NCBI RefSeq assembly: GCF_017377855.1
Contig: NZ_JAFREP010000005.1
Span: forward strand, 124,001 to 188,000
Source: Acanthopleuribacter pedis
Lineage (GTDB): Bacteria > Acidobacteriota > Holophagae > Acanthopleuribacterales > Acanthopleuribacteraceae
Reading direction: 5' to 3'
DNA length: 64,000 nucleotides
The notes under the pieces were generated by a model, which was given only the letters and a program-made list of their open reading frames with translations, made no database searches and was not told the DNA's origin. Below are positions 25,273 to 35,009 of this stretch, piece by piece. The position numbers and the translations under genes were made by a program. Numbering within the stretch: the first letter of the stretch is position 1; each line of letters begins with the position of its first letter.

Positions 25273-28200
25273 CTATCCTTCGACCACGCGTGGAAAGCCC
25301 GCGTCGGCCACCATTTTGACCGGTACGTACTTGGCGAAGCGGCCGTGGTTTGCCGGCCAATCGCCGAGCAGGTCCGTGGCGACCTCGCTTTGGGTTTGTT
25401 GGACGTAGTCCTCGAGGTGGTTTTTGAGGGCCGCCGCCTCCGCCGTGTCCAGCGGGACACGGGTGAGGTACTCTCGGTTGACGAATCCACGGGTCGCATC
25501 GAGCAGAAACAAGCTGCCGCCCGTCATGCCCGCGCCGATGTTTTCGCCCGTGGCCCCGAGGATGATCACCGTGCCCGAGGTCATGTATTCGCAGGCGTGC
25601 AAGCCGCAGCCCTCGACAATGGCCAGGGCGCCGCTGTTGCGCACCGCGAAACGGTCACCCGCGCGGCCTTGCACGTAGAGCTTGCCGCCGGTGGCGCCGT
25701 AAGCCGCGCAGTTCCCGATAATGGTGTTTTCGTGGGATTTGAATTGCACCGCTTGACCGGGACGAATCACCATATCGCCGCCGCTCATCGATTTGGCGAC
25801 GCTGTCGTTGGCTTCGCCCCACAGCAGGACCTGCATGCCCGCGCTCATGAAAGCGCCGAACCCTTGACCCGCGCTGCCGCGGAACACCAGGTTCTTGGTT
25901 TGCCCGGCAAGGGATTCTTCCGGGACCGGGGTGTTTTGCGCCAAGCTGTCGAGGTGACGTTGGTGTTGACGGCTCGCCACCGCGCCGGCCAAACTTGCCA
26001 GCACACCGCGGTCGGTGTTGGTGATCTCGTAGCTCAAATGTACGGGTTGGTTCTCCTGCCCGGGCGCCCATGCTTCGTCCAAAATGCGTTGGTTCAGGGC
26101 GTTGAGCCCCTTGTGGAACAGGTTGGCACTTTTCTCTTTCGTCGGATAAGGGTTTTTCATGAAGTAGCTGAGGTTGAAGCCGAGGTGTTGGCTCAGTGCC
26201 TCGTGTTGGGGCGCGATCGTCAACAAGTCCGTGCGTCCGATAATGCTGTTGAGATCGGCGGCACCCATTGCCGCCAGGGTGCGGCGCATTTCGTCCGCGA
26301 GAAAGTGCATCACCGTCACGATGTGTTCCGGGGTTCCCTTGTACTTGGCTTTGAATTTGGGATTGTGGGTGGCGATGCCGGTGGGACAGGTGTTTTTCTC
26401 GCAAATCCGCGCCATCACGCAACCCTGCGCTACCAGCAACAGCTTGCCGAAATCAAACTCCTCCGCGCCCAGCAGCGCGGCCAGAATTAAATCGCGACCC
26501 GTGCTCAGGCCGCCGTCCGTGCGCAGGGTGACCGAGGAACGCAGGTTGTTTTCGCTCAGGGCGCGGTGGGCTTCAATCAGACCCAATTCCCAGGGCAAGC
26601 CGGCCTGCTTCATGGAACTCATCGGGGCCGCGCCCGTGCCGCCGTCGCCGCCGGAGATTTGGATGATGTCGGCGCCGGCCTTGGCGACCCCCACGGCGAT
26701 GGTGCCGACGTTGTTGCCCGCCACCAGCTTCACGCTGACCTTGCCCTTGGGGTTGAACTGCTTGAGTTGGTAGATCAACTCTTTGAGGTCTTCAATCGAG
26801 TAGATGTCGTGGAGCGGCGGCGGTGAGATCAGGTCAATGCCCGGTTCCGTATGGCGCGCCTTGGCAATATCGGCCGTGACCTTGATGCCCATCAATTGGC
26901 CGCCTTCGCCGGGTTTGGCGCCTTGGGCTACTTTGATTTGGTACTCGGCCGCGTCGGCCAGATAGCGGGCCGTGACACCAAACCGCCCGGATGCCACCTG
27001 TTTGGTTTGCGCGGTGACGCCTTCGCTGTAATAGTAGGGGTTTTCGCCGCCTTCGCCGCTGTTGCTGCGCCCGCCGATCATCCGCATTGCTTTAAAAATG
27101 TCGCGCTGGGCCTCGGCGCTGATGGCACCAAACGACATGGCACCGGAACCAAAGCGTTTGAGCAGCGACGCGCGCGATTCGACCTGGTCGATTGGCAAAG
27201 GTTGTTCCGCGTTTTTGGGCGTCATTAAGTGGCGCAGGTTGACAGGTTCGTCGCGGTGGCCCTGCTTCACATATTCTTGGTACAGCATGGGATTGTCGAG
27301 GTCGAGCCCGGTCTCGCGCGCCAACTGGTGGATCAGCTTGCTGCGTGTGTTGGTCATGCTGTGTTTTTCGCCGACCAACCCTTTGTTGTGTTCCTTGTAC
27401 TGGTGCGTGTTGGGCAGTTTGTAGCCGCGCAGTTGTTCCTCGCTGAAGCGGGTATGGTCCAGCAGGCGCCGTGCGATTTGTTCCAAGCCAAGCCCCCCGA
27501 GCGGGCTGCTGATGCCGGGGAAAAACTCGTTGATCAGTTCTTCTGACAAACCGAGCGGGGTAAAGAGTTTCGAGCTTTGGTAGCTGCGCACCACCGAAAT
27601 GCCCATTTTGGCCATGATCTTCAACAAACCGTTTTCCAGGGCGTGGATCAGGTTGTGTTCTTTGGTGGTGGGGTCGAGGCGGTTGAGCTTGGGATTGTTC
27701 TCGTAACGCGCCACTTCTAATGCCAAATAAGGACAAACCGCCGCCGCGCCGAATCCGATCAGCGCCGCCACGTGGTGGGTGTTGCGCACTTCACCGGTGT
27801 GGCAGACCACGCTGACCTGCAGGCGGCGACCGTGTTTGTTGAGCGCGTTGACCACCGAACGCAAGGCGAGCAGACTGGGAATTGGGGGGTGTTCCAAATC
27901 GGCATCACTGTCGCTGAGGATGAGAATTGAAACGTCGCGACGGGCGGCGTCGATGGCTTCCCAGCTCAGCGCGTCAAGCCGCGCGATCATGGCGCTGGGT
28001 CCCTCGGCACGGGAGAAGGTAGCCTGGAGGGTGGCGATTTTGTGAGCCTGGGGGCCGTTGTCCCGCTGTTGTTTTTCGAAGTAGGCCATTTGGCTCAGGC
28101 TGAGAATCGGGCTGGGCAGTTCAATGCTTTCGACCGGGGGAATCAGTTCCTTGGGTGCGAAGATGTTGGGGCGCCGACCCAGGTAAATGCTCAGGTCGGT

Positions 28201-29739
28201 CACGGTCCGTTCGCGCAGATAATCCAAGGGGGGGTTGGTGACCTGGGCGAAGTTTTGGTAGAAGAAGTCAAAAAAGGAACGGGGCTGGTCCGACAAAACC
28301 GCGGGCCGCGCCGTGTCGCCGATGGAGCTGATCGGCTCCTTGCCGGTGGTTACCATCGGGATTAGCACGCGGTCCAAGTCTTCTTTGACATACTGGAACA
28401 GGGGCAATTTGTTGAGGTGCAGTGGTTCCAGGCTGATGTCCGCCTCGTGCAAGGTGACCAAACGCGGGTCGAATTGGGCGTTGCGGTTGGTTTCGTTATC
28501 GCCGGGATCGCCGAAGTTTACCGCGCCGCTCCCCAAATCAACGGAAACCCCGCTGCCGGCCGCCAAGCTGCCTTTGCGCTGCACATCCGTCTGCTCGATG
28601 GCATAAGTGCCGCTTTCCGAGGCCAGGAAGAAGTGGTCTTCCGTCATTGACCAGCGACAGGGACGAAAGCCGTTGCGGTCGAGGCGGGCGCCCACCGTTT
28701 CACCGTCGCTGAAGGCGACCAAGGCCGGGCCGTCCCAGGGCTCCATCGCGCGGCTCCAAAATTTGTAAAACGAGCTGTCGGCCTTGGCGGGGGGAATCAT
28801 AATCGACAAAATTTCCGGCAGGCGCGTGATACTGCTGCGGAATTTTAGCGCCTCAACCATTTCATTGAGGCTGCCGGAATCGCTGATGTCCTGGTGGGTG
28901 ATCAGTTCGCCTTCCGGTAAACCCAGCGACATCTCCCGTGAAAAACTCCAGCTACGGTTGCCGGCGATGGTGTTGATTTCGCCGTTGTGGCCGATCATGC
29001 GGAACGGCTGGGCTTTGTCCCAGGTGCTGTTGGTGTTGGTGCTGAAACGGCGGTGGAACAAGGCGAAACGGGTTTTAAAAGCGGGGTTGGTGAGGTCGGG
29101 ATAGAGTTCGGGGAGCGCGGCCGCGGTCGTAAGCGCCTTGTAGATAATGGTTTTGGTCGATAGCGAGGCGAAGAAATAACGGCCTTTCCAGCCTTGGCTC
29201 CAGGCGCGCGAGCGCAGCAGTTGTTTGGCGCGGTAGAGCAATTGATCAAAGGAGGCCTGCGTGCGGCAGTGGCGCGGGCGTTCGATAATTGCCTGTTCCA
29301 TACGCGGCATTGAGGCTTTGGCGATGGGACCACAGACCGAGGCGTTGACGGGTACCTCGCGGTAGGTGCTGATGTTCATGCCGAGGAAACTAAAGGTCGA
29401 TTCGATCAAATGGCGAATGGTGGCACGGCACTCGGAATTTTGCGGCAGAAAGAGAAAAGCGACCGCGATTTCTCCGCGCTTGCGGCCGAGTAATTCAAAG
29501 GGGATGTCCGTCATCACGCCGGACCCGTCGCCGCTGGTTCCGTCGGCCGCGCAGGCGCCGCGGTGTTCTACCGCGGCCAAGGCCTTAAGTGCTTGTTGGA
29601 GTGTTTCGTGGGTCACCTCGCCTTTGCGGCTCGTCACGAACCCGACACCACAGGCGCTGTGTTCGTCGGGAAAATACTGATCACGTTGAGAAGATGATGA
29701 GGCGGTTGGCGTGTCTTGGGGGACTAATGAATCGTGCAT
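25273..29739 (-). CDS. gltB: Glutamate synthase large (alpha) subunit
   Basis: The 1488-residue enzyme transfers ammonia from glutamine to 2-oxoglutarate. I start it at MHDSLVPQDT, which gives ATG with CGGAG before it. The conserved Cys that becomes the N-terminal nucleophile is C30 (EHSACGVGF), so a 29-residue propeptide is removed. The FMN site ISGGDGGTGAAP, the Fe-S cysteines of CVMARICEKNTCPTG and the C-terminal GXGXG-rich beta helix are all present. The length matches the bacterial GltB family. The small subunit gltD is not adjacent, so it must be elsewhere. The gene follows amt and is cut off from it by a terminator, so it has its own promoter. I found no sigma-54 site there. Confidence 0.97.
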   Translation of the reverse strand: MHDSLVPQDTPTASSSSQRDQYFPDEHSACGVGFVTSRKGEVTHETLQQALKALAAVEHRGACAADGTSGDGSGVMTDIPFELLGRKRGEIAVAFLFLPQNSECRATIRHLIESTFSFLGMNISTYREVPVNASVCGPIAKASMPRMEQAIIERPRHCRTQASFDQLLYRAKQLLRSRAWSQGWKGRYFFASLSTKTIIYKALTTAAALPELYPDLTNPAFKTRFALFHRRFSTNTNSTWDKAQPFRMIGHNGEINTIAGNRSWSFSREMSLGLPEGELITHQDISDSGSLNEMVEALKFRSSITRLPEILSIMIPPAKADSSFYKFWSRAMEPWDGPALVAFSDGETVGARLDRNGFRPCRWSMTEDHFFLASESGTYAIEQTDVQRKGSLAAGSGVSVDLGSGAVNFGDPGDNETNRNAQFDPRLVTLHEADISLEPLHLNKLPLFQYVKEDLDRVLIPMVTTGKEPISSIGDTARPAVLSDQPRSFFDFFYQNFAQVTNPPLDYLRERTVTDLSIYLGRRPNIFAPKELIPPVESIELPSPILSLSQMAYFEKQQRDNGPQAHKIATLQATFSRAEGPSAMIARLDALSWEAIDAARRDVSILILSDSDADLEHPPIPSLLALRSVVNALNKHGRRLQVSVVCHTGEVRNTHHVAALIGFGAAAVCPYLALEVARYENNPKLNRLDPTTKEHNLIHALENGLLKIMAKMGISVVRSYQSSKLFTPLGLSEELINEFFPGISSPLGGLGLEQIARRLLDHTRFSEEQLRGYKLPNTHQYKEHNKGLVGEKHSMTNTRSKLIHQLARETGLDLDNPMLYQEYVKQGHRDEPVNLRHLMTPKNAEQPLPIDQVESRASLLKRFGSGAMSFGAISAEAQRDIFKAMRMIGGRSNSGEGGENPYYYSEGVTAQTKQVASGRFGVTARYLADAAEYQIKVAQGAKPGEGGQLMGIKVTADIAKARHTEPGIDLISPPPLHDIYSIEDLKELIYQLKQFNPKGKVSVKLVAGNNVGTIAVGVAKAGADIIQISGGDGGTGAAPMSSMKQAGLPWELGLIEAHRALSENNLRSSVTLRTDGGLSTGRDLILAALLGAEEFDFGKLLLVAQGCVMARICEKNTCPTGIATHNPKFKAKYKGTPEHIVTVMHFLADEMRRTLAAMGAADLNSIIGRTDLLTIAPQHEALSQHLGFNLSYFMKNPYPTKEKSANLFHKGLNALNQRILDEAWAPGQENQPVHLSYEITNTDRGVLASLAGAVASRQHQRHLDSLAQNTPVPEESLAGQTKNLVFRGSAGQGFGAFMSAGMQVLLWGEANDSVAKSMSGGDMVIRPGQAVQFKSHENTIIGNCAAYGATGGKLYVQGRAGDRFAVRNSGALAIVEGCGLHACEYMTSGTVIILGATGENIGAGMTGGSLFLLDATRGFVNREYLTRVPLDTAEAAALKNHLEDYVQQTQSEVATDLLGDWPANHGRFAKYVPVKMVADAGFPRVVEG

Positions 29740-29927
29740 CGCTCCGTATCCTTCCTTATGGAAATATCTGCGAACCCTCAAGCGGGTTCGGGGGCTTTGC
29801 GACGGGACGCTTCCGGTAGCGCGTGGACCCTGTGTCGTTTACCCGCATGATGGGCCATGCGGGCCAAAGCCGTTGTGGGGGGGGCGGGCTGTTGGGGAGA
29901 CGGCGCCGCGTGAGACGAGCCCGGACG

Positions 29928-29962
29928 AAAAAAAGCCGCCGATGAACCGGACCATCGGCGGC
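29928..29962 (-). terminator. Rho-independent terminator behind amt
   Basis: On the minus strand GCCGCCGATG and CATCGGCGGC pair around an 8-base loop and are followed by seven T's. It ends transcripts coming from amt and leaves 188 bp for the gltB promoter. Confidence 0.85.
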
Positions 29963-30602
29963 TTGAAGGAAGGAGGTATGCCGGAGGTTTTGCGTGTGGC
30001 ACCGCCGGACATACTTGGGGTCAAGGGATACGACGCAAGAAGACCGCTCGTGGGCTGGTTCCCACGATGTCAAGACACACAGCATGCACGCGGCGACCCG
30101 GTTTGTCGCTTGTCCGTCGCACTGACATGAGTTCCTGGATGGTTGCGTTTGCGTCACGTTAATTCATCTTCCTATTTCGTTCGGTTGGGGAATGGCCGCG
30201 GGTCTCGGGTCCAACCTCGAGCGCATGACCCACAAAAATGGGTTGTGTGTGATGCGCGCGAAAGACCCGCGAAGCCGAGTTAAGGGGGAAGCTGTCGCCC
30301 GAGGGGATTTGGGGGGGAAGGCCCCCGGACGACAACCGGGTGTCGCTCGGGTTCAGGTTCGGGGGGAGAACCCTCGCGACGGGAGGCCGGGAAAAATGGG
30401 ATCAAGAACGAATTCCCAATAGAAGGTTTAAGGGATTGGATCAAATGAGGCGGAAGGGGAAATCGCCGCCAATCACCTTAAACACCTTGTCAAAGAGCAG
30501 AGCATTTCGAGAACAGAGGCTTGGTAAGAGAGGGGGGGGAAGCCGGGTTTTGGGTGGGTCGTCCCGCCACCCGACTTCGGAGGTATCAACCGTGTAAACC
30601 CA
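29963..30602. other. Long region between the amt stop and its terminator
   Basis: The 640-bp stretch would be the 3' untranslated tail of the amt transcript. It has small inverted repeats such as GACCCACAAAAATGGGTTGTG near 30226-30248. Near 30270-30380 it is G-rich with many GGGG runs. I see no gene or known RNA. Confidence 0.35.
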
Positions 30603-31928
30603 CTAGTTTGGGGTGGTAAAGGGATGGTGCGAGTACGCTTGAATGCCGTGTTCGGCAGCGTCCAAGCCGTGGGTTTCCTCTTCCTGGCTGACGCGGATGC
30701 CGACGGTCATTTTGAGAAGACCGAGGAACAAACCCGCGTTGATCAGGCAGAACACGCCGGTGGCGGCGACGCCGACGAGCTGCGAGGTGAAAGAAAGCGA
30801 GTAACCCAAGACGGCGGGATCGGCTTTGCCGAAGATGCCGACCGCGAGGGTGCCCCAAATGCCGCACATCAAGTGGACGGGGACGGCGCCGACGGGATCG
30901 TCGATGCGTACTTTTTCAAGGAGGGTGGTGCCGAGCACGACCAGCACGCCGCCGATGAAGCCGACAATCACCGACATGGCGGGGGAAATGACGTCGGCAC
31001 CGGCCGTGATGGCGACCAGGCCGGCCAAGCTGCCGTTGAGGACCATGCCCAAGTTATAGGTTTTGCTCATGGTGAAAGACACGATTAAGGCGCCCATCAC
31101 ACCGGCCGCCGCGGCCAGGTTGGTGGTCACCAATACCAGCGAGACCCCGCCGGGATCGGCTGAAAGCACCGAACCGCCGTTAAAGCCGAACCAGCCCAGC
31201 CACAGCAGGAAGACGCCGATAAAGGCCAGCGGCAAGCTGTGACCGTGAATGTCGGTATGGCCGTCGTCGTGGAAGCGGCCGATGCGCGGGCCCAGCATCC
31301 AGGCCGCGATCAACGCGCCCCAGCCGCCGACGCCGTGTACGATGGTGGAACCGGCGAAGTCGTGGAAACCCATTTCGGCCAACCAGCCGCCGCCCCATTT
31401 CCACATACCCACCATGGGGTAGGTGATGGCGACGTACAGCGTGGCGAACATCATGAAGGAACTGAGCTTTATGCGTTCGGCGACCGCGCCGGAAATGATG
31501 GTGGCGGCGGTGGCGGCGAACATCGCTTGAAATAGGAAATCGGTGTAGTAGGTGTAACCTTCGTTGTAGGCGCTGGTGAGAGCGGCGCTGTCGGCGTTAA
31601 TGCCGAAACCGGCAAAACCGAAAAAAGCTCCGGCGAATGATTCGCCGGGATACATCAGGTTAAAACCGACCAAGGCGTAGGCTAAGATGCCAATACATAA
31701 AATGGATACATTCTTGAATAAAATGTTGACGGTGTTTTTGGCGCGGGTGAAGCCGGCTTCCAATGCAGCGAAGCCAAGGTGCATGATGAACACGAGGAAG
31801 GTGGCAACCATCATCCAAGTGTTGTTGATGCGGAACATTTCATCCGAAACGGTGGCCGACTCGGCCAAGCACATGGGGGCTGCTGTTAGAACCAGCAGTG
31901 AAAGGAGCAGTTTTTTTGACCCTGTCAT
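30603..31928 (-). CDS. amt: Ammonium transporter (Amt)
   Basis: The 441-residue protein starts at MTGSKKLLLS with GAGGAAATG upstream. The first 22 residues form a cleaved-type signal, as in many Amt proteins. Eleven membrane helices follow. GFAALEAGFTRAKNTVNI, DFAGSTIVHGVGGWGAL (the twin-His pore's first His) and the conserved Asp/Trp stretch FNGGSVLSADP mark the Amt/Mep family. It imports ammonium for assimilation by the glutamate synthase encoded next on the same strand. No glnK lies beside it, unusual since amt is often paired with it. A sigma-54 promoter and activator sites lie upstream, and a NifA-like gene lies just before them, so control by nitrogen supply is likely. Confidence 0.95.
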   Translation of the reverse strand: MTGSKKLLLSLLVLTAAPMCLAESATVSDEMFRINNTWMMVATFLVFIMHLGFAALEAGFTRAKNTVNILFKNVSILCIGILAYALVGFNLMYPGESFAGAFFGFAGFGINADSAALTSAYNEGYTYYTDFLFQAMFAATAATIISGAVAERIKLSSFMMFATLYVAITYPMVGMWKWGGGWLAEMGFHDFAGSTIVHGVGGWGALIAAWMLGPRIGRFHDDGHTDIHGHSLPLAFIGVFLLWLGWFGFNGGSVLSADPGGVSLVLVTTNLAAAAGVMGALIVSFTMSKTYNLGMVLNGSLAGLVAITAGADVISPAMSVIVGFIGGVLVVLGTTLLEKVRIDDPVGAVPVHLMCGIWGTLAVGIFGKADPAVLGYSLSFTSQLVGVAATGVFCLINAGLFLGLLKMTVGIRVSQEEETHGLDAAEHGIQAYSHHPFTTPN

Positions 31929-32106
31929 AAAGCATTTCCTCAAATGATGAATCCCGAATAATACGGTCGCCGTGGAAGTGATAGGGGTTCCAATCGGTAA
32001 ATGGATCCGGCAGCGGGTGGGGAACGGGTTGCGCGGTTCCTATGAGCACCTGTGATCGCTTGAATCAAGGTTTCGTGAAAACGACCTGTTCGGTTGCCCC
32101 CTATAA

Positions 32107-32122
32107 GGCAGAATCTGTGCCA
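32107..32122 (-). promoter_or_regulatory. Sigma-54 promoter of amt
   Basis: On the minus strand the 16 bases read TGGCACAGATTCTGCC. They fit the -24/-12 consensus TGGCACGnnnnTTGCA, with the GG and GC dinucleotides at the required spacing. It is 179 bp upstream of the amt start codon. Confidence 0.75.
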
Positions 32123-32245
32123 ATAGTGAAAGGTGAGACGTGTTTAAATGTGTTAACCCTTTTGAACGAGTAGTTTATGCAGCTTTGTTGTTGACGCGCT
32201 TTGGCAAAAAGCGGCCCGGGATGACGGGGAGGTGCTTGTTAAAAC

Positions 32246-32261
32246 CCTACGAATGTGTAGG
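32246..32261. promoter_or_regulatory. Palindromic activator site 1 upstream of amt
   Basis: CCTACGAATGTGTAGG is an inverted repeat CCTAC-N6-GTAGG. Its centre is 139 bp upstream of the sigma-54 promoter, the usual distance for an enhancer-binding protein, and exactly 30 bp from site 2. Confidence 0.7.
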
Positions 32262-32275
32262 AATGGGCCGAGTGT

Positions 32276-32291
32276 CCTACATCCGTGTAGG
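32276..32291. promoter_or_regulatory. Palindromic activator site 2 upstream of amt
   Basis: CCTACATCCGTGTAGG has perfect 6-bp arms (CCTACA/TGTAGG) with a 4-base spacer. The 30-bp step to site 1 is close to three helical turns, so two dimers would bind the same face. Confidence 0.7.
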
Positions 32292-32521
32292 AATGGCAAA
32301 AATGTGAAGCGTCATTCAGGCGGCTAGTTAACCTATTTAAAATAAAGGTGATTTACTAACCCTTTACGAGGTAGAGGGTTGGCCGCTGAAAAATCATTTC
32401 TGGTAAGTCGTTTTACAAACCCGCGCTGCCTTTTGCGACTATGTCGCGGTGCGCCAATGTTTATGTCTGATCGCGGCAAAAGGGGCTGCCTTTTATGCAT
32501 GAAGCATCAACCGAACGCCTG

Positions 32522-32537
32522 CCTACATCCGTGTAGG
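32522..32537. promoter_or_regulatory. Palindromic activator site 3
   Basis: This site is identical in sequence to site 2. It lies 80 bp beyond the stop codon of the NifA-like gene, 246 bp from site 2. It may act as a distant enhancer for amt. Confidence 0.65.
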
Positions 32538-32616
32538 AATGGGTCCGGTAGCTTGAGTTTGGCGCTTAAAGTGCTTGTTAAAATGGTTTTAGCGCCGATG
32601 ATCGCCGGTGTTCTTG

Positions 32617-34170
32617 TTAACTGCCCGCGCGAATATTTTTGACATTTATGTTGTACTTACGCACGCGTAGACCCATTTTTCGTTCGGTTAGCCCCAGCGC
32701 TTTCGCCGCTTTGGCCATGTTGCCGTGGGTGGAAATCAGGGCGTCCATGATCAGTTCTCGTTCCATGTGTTCGAGCGAACGTTCCAGGGAACCGATGACC
32801 TTGGTTTGGGTGGTATCGGCGGTTTGCAGGGTCGGCGGTAAGTCGATGGAGCGGATCACATCGTTTTGGCTGAGTAAGACGGCCCGCTCGATGGTGTTTT
32901 CCAATTCGCGCACGTTGCCCGGCCAGTGGTAACTCATCAACATGTCGATGGCCGAGGTTGAGATGCGTTTGATGTTTTTGCCGTTGATGCGGTTGTACTT
33001 CAAAATAAAGTGATCGCACAGGGGTGGGATATCCGGTTTGCGCTGGCGCAGCGGCGGAATGTGGATGGGGAATACATTGAGGCGGTAGTACAAATCTTGG
33101 CGGAACTTGCCTTCTTTCATCAGTTGTTGCAAGTCGCGGTTGGTGGCGGCGATGATGCGCACGTCAACTTTAATGGTGCGGTCGCCACCGACCCGTTCCA
33201 GTTCTTTTTCTTGGAGGATGCGCAGCAAGGTCACCTGAATCGAGGGTGAGAAGTCACCGATCTCATCGAGGAAGAGGGTGCCGCCGTGGGCTTGTTCGAA
33301 GCGACCTTTGCGGGTTTTAATGGCGCCGGTGAACGCGCCGCGTTCGTGGCCGAAGAGTTCACTTTCCAAAACGGATTCGGGTAAAGCCGCACAGTTTACC
33401 TTAATAAAGGGGCCGGGCGAGCGGTTGCTTTCATAGTGGATCGCGTGGGCGACCAATTCCTTGCCCACGCCGCTTTCGCCGAGGAGCAACACGGTGGCCT
33501 CGGATTGACTGACCTGACGGATCTGTTGGTACACGTCGATCATGCTTTTTGAAGTGCCGATCAGGTTGGCAGGATGGTAACGGGCCTTGAGTTGTTGGTT
33601 GAGCCGGGTGTTTTCGGCCAGCAGGTCCTGGTTATCTTCCAGTGCCGTTTCGCGTAATTTAAAGGCCTCGACCACCAGGGAAGCCAGGGCGCTCAAGAGT
33701 TGTTCGTCCTCGTCCAGGGTTTTTTGGTCGGGGATGTCGCAGACGGCGCTGAGGGTGCCGAGCATTTCTTTGCCGCGTTTGATCGGCACGCAAATGAAGG
33801 ACTTGTAGTCCTTGGGTTCGAGGCCTTGCGCCATGATGCGGTCGAGGAAATCGTCGTCGTCGGCGGCGTTGAGGATGCTGACCGGTTCGCCGGTTTGGAA
33901 GACGCGGCCGGTGATGCCTTCGCCCAGCTTGTAACGGCCTTTTTTCTGCTGCTCCACCGTCAGGCCGTACACCGTTTGCATGACGAGTTCGCCGCGTTCT
34001 TTGTCGGGTAGGGACAGCGCCACGCGCGAGTTGCCCATGAACTTGCCGATGATGTGCAGGACGGGGCCGACCACGCTTTCGAAGTAATCGGATTGGTCGA
34101 GGACACGGCTTTCTTTAGCTTGGAGCAGCCGTTCGCTGTTTTCGAGAATGTCGCTGGAACTATTGGTCAT
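32617..34170 (-). CDS. NifA-like sigma-54-dependent activator (GAF, AAA+, Fis-type HTH)
   Basis: The 517-residue protein starts at [10 protein letters not shown] with GAGG 8 bases upstream. An N-terminal GAF domain (about 35-180, with [17 protein letters not shown]) is followed by the AAA+ domain (about 205-440) with Walker A GESGVGKE, the sigma-54 contact loop GAFTGA, Walker [12 protein letters not shown] and the [13 protein letters not shown] stretch. A Fis-type helix-turn-helix (about 470-515, [24 protein letters not shown]) closes it and resembles that of NifA. It opens sigma-54 promoters in response to a signal sensed by the GAF domain. Its position before amt, with palindromic sites and a sigma-54 promoter between the two, makes amt its probable target. 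The nif cluster is not seen here. Confidence 0.9.
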   Translation of the reverse strand: MTNSSSDILENSERLLQAKESRVLDQSDYFESVVGPVLHIIGKFMGNSRVALSLPDKERGELVMQTVYGLTVEQQKKGRYKLGEGITGRVFQTGEPVSILNAADDDDFLDRIMAQGLEPKDYKSFICVPIKRGKEMLGTLSAVCDIPDQKTLDEDEQLLSALASLVVEAFKLRETALEDNQDLLAENTRLNQQLKARYHPANLIGTSKSMIDVYQQIRQVSQSEATVLLLGESGVGKELVAHAIHYESNRSPGPFIKVNCAALPESVLESELFGHERGAFTGAIKTRKGRFEQAHGGTLFLDEIGDFSPSIQVTLLRILQEKELERVGGDRTIKVDVRIIAATNRDLQQLMKEGKFRQDLYYRLNVFPIHIPPLRQRKPDIPPLCDHFILKYNRINGKNIKRISTSAIDMLMSYHWPGNVRELENTIERAVLLSQNDVIRSIDLPPTLQTADTTQTKVIGSLERSLEHMERELIMDALISTHGNMAKAAKALGLTERKMGLRVRKYNINVKNIRAGS

Positions 34171-35009
34171 GAAAGAGCCTCGTAGTGCATGAATGAGGTG
34201 GGGAAACCGGACCAGAAAGCCATCGACAGCGGGTTGAGGCTTGCCCAAGCGAGGTCGACAACAGGTGGATCCAAAGGAGGTTCTTTCGTGCAGTTGTCGG
34301 AGAGCATGCTTGGAAAATAAATGGATGAAACCGCCCTTGGGGCGAAAGGGAATCCCATGTGACACGGCCACGGGGCGACCAACCCCATTGGCGCGGATTG
34401 CGGCACATGGGATGGGACGACGCCGAGGCGTCGGGTTCCGAGGATGAATTGGATGACCCCTAAAAACGAGCCGGGCCGCGAGAAAAGGTCGCGGCAGGCA
34501 GCGAACTCAGGTGATGGGGCGAAAGATTTGCCAGCCAAAATTGAGTAGGTACTCCTTGAAGTACCAAAGATTGGCGGGAAGTGCAAGAGGGTAGGGTTAA
34601 AGTTGAGGGGGGATTCAGTAACAGGGTCGGAGAAGTATCATCCTGGAATCGAGAGGGTTAGGTGGTTTATGCCGCATGGTGGCAGGGGCTGAAAATTTTC
34701 CAACGGACGAGGTCGTTGTGCAGGGGAGTGACCGAAACGCATTGACCGCGCCTAAAAAGTGAGAAATGCCGGGTTCTCTTGAAAATCGAGGTGCCTCGGC
34801 GGATCGGCCTTGGGGCTCACGCGCGCCGGTGTTAGAATCGGCGGCTAGGCTCGCTTCCAGCCGGCCCTCTGCCTCGACAAAGCGTCGAATCATTGACTCG
34901 GGGTGTGCGCGACGCTTCCGCCGCACGAGTCACCAAAACTTTGACCAGCAAGCTCATTGAAGGCCGCGGCTGCTTTTTTAGGCTGGGGTTCGATGAGGAA
35001 GGAACATTC
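34171..35009. other. Divergent promoter region between the NifA-like gene and the FKBP gene
   Basis: The genes on each side point away from each other, so both promoters should lie here. A GGTACT-N6-AGTACC inverted repeat at about 34543-34560 could be a regulator site. I see no further repeat, and the open frames have no ribosome site. Confidence 0.4.

Noticed and set aside
32560..32575. Second sigma-54-like site TGGCGCTTAAAGTGCT on the + strand
   Set aside because: The spacing fits, but it points into the end of the NifA-like gene in antisense, has no gene to drive, and deviates at conserved positions.
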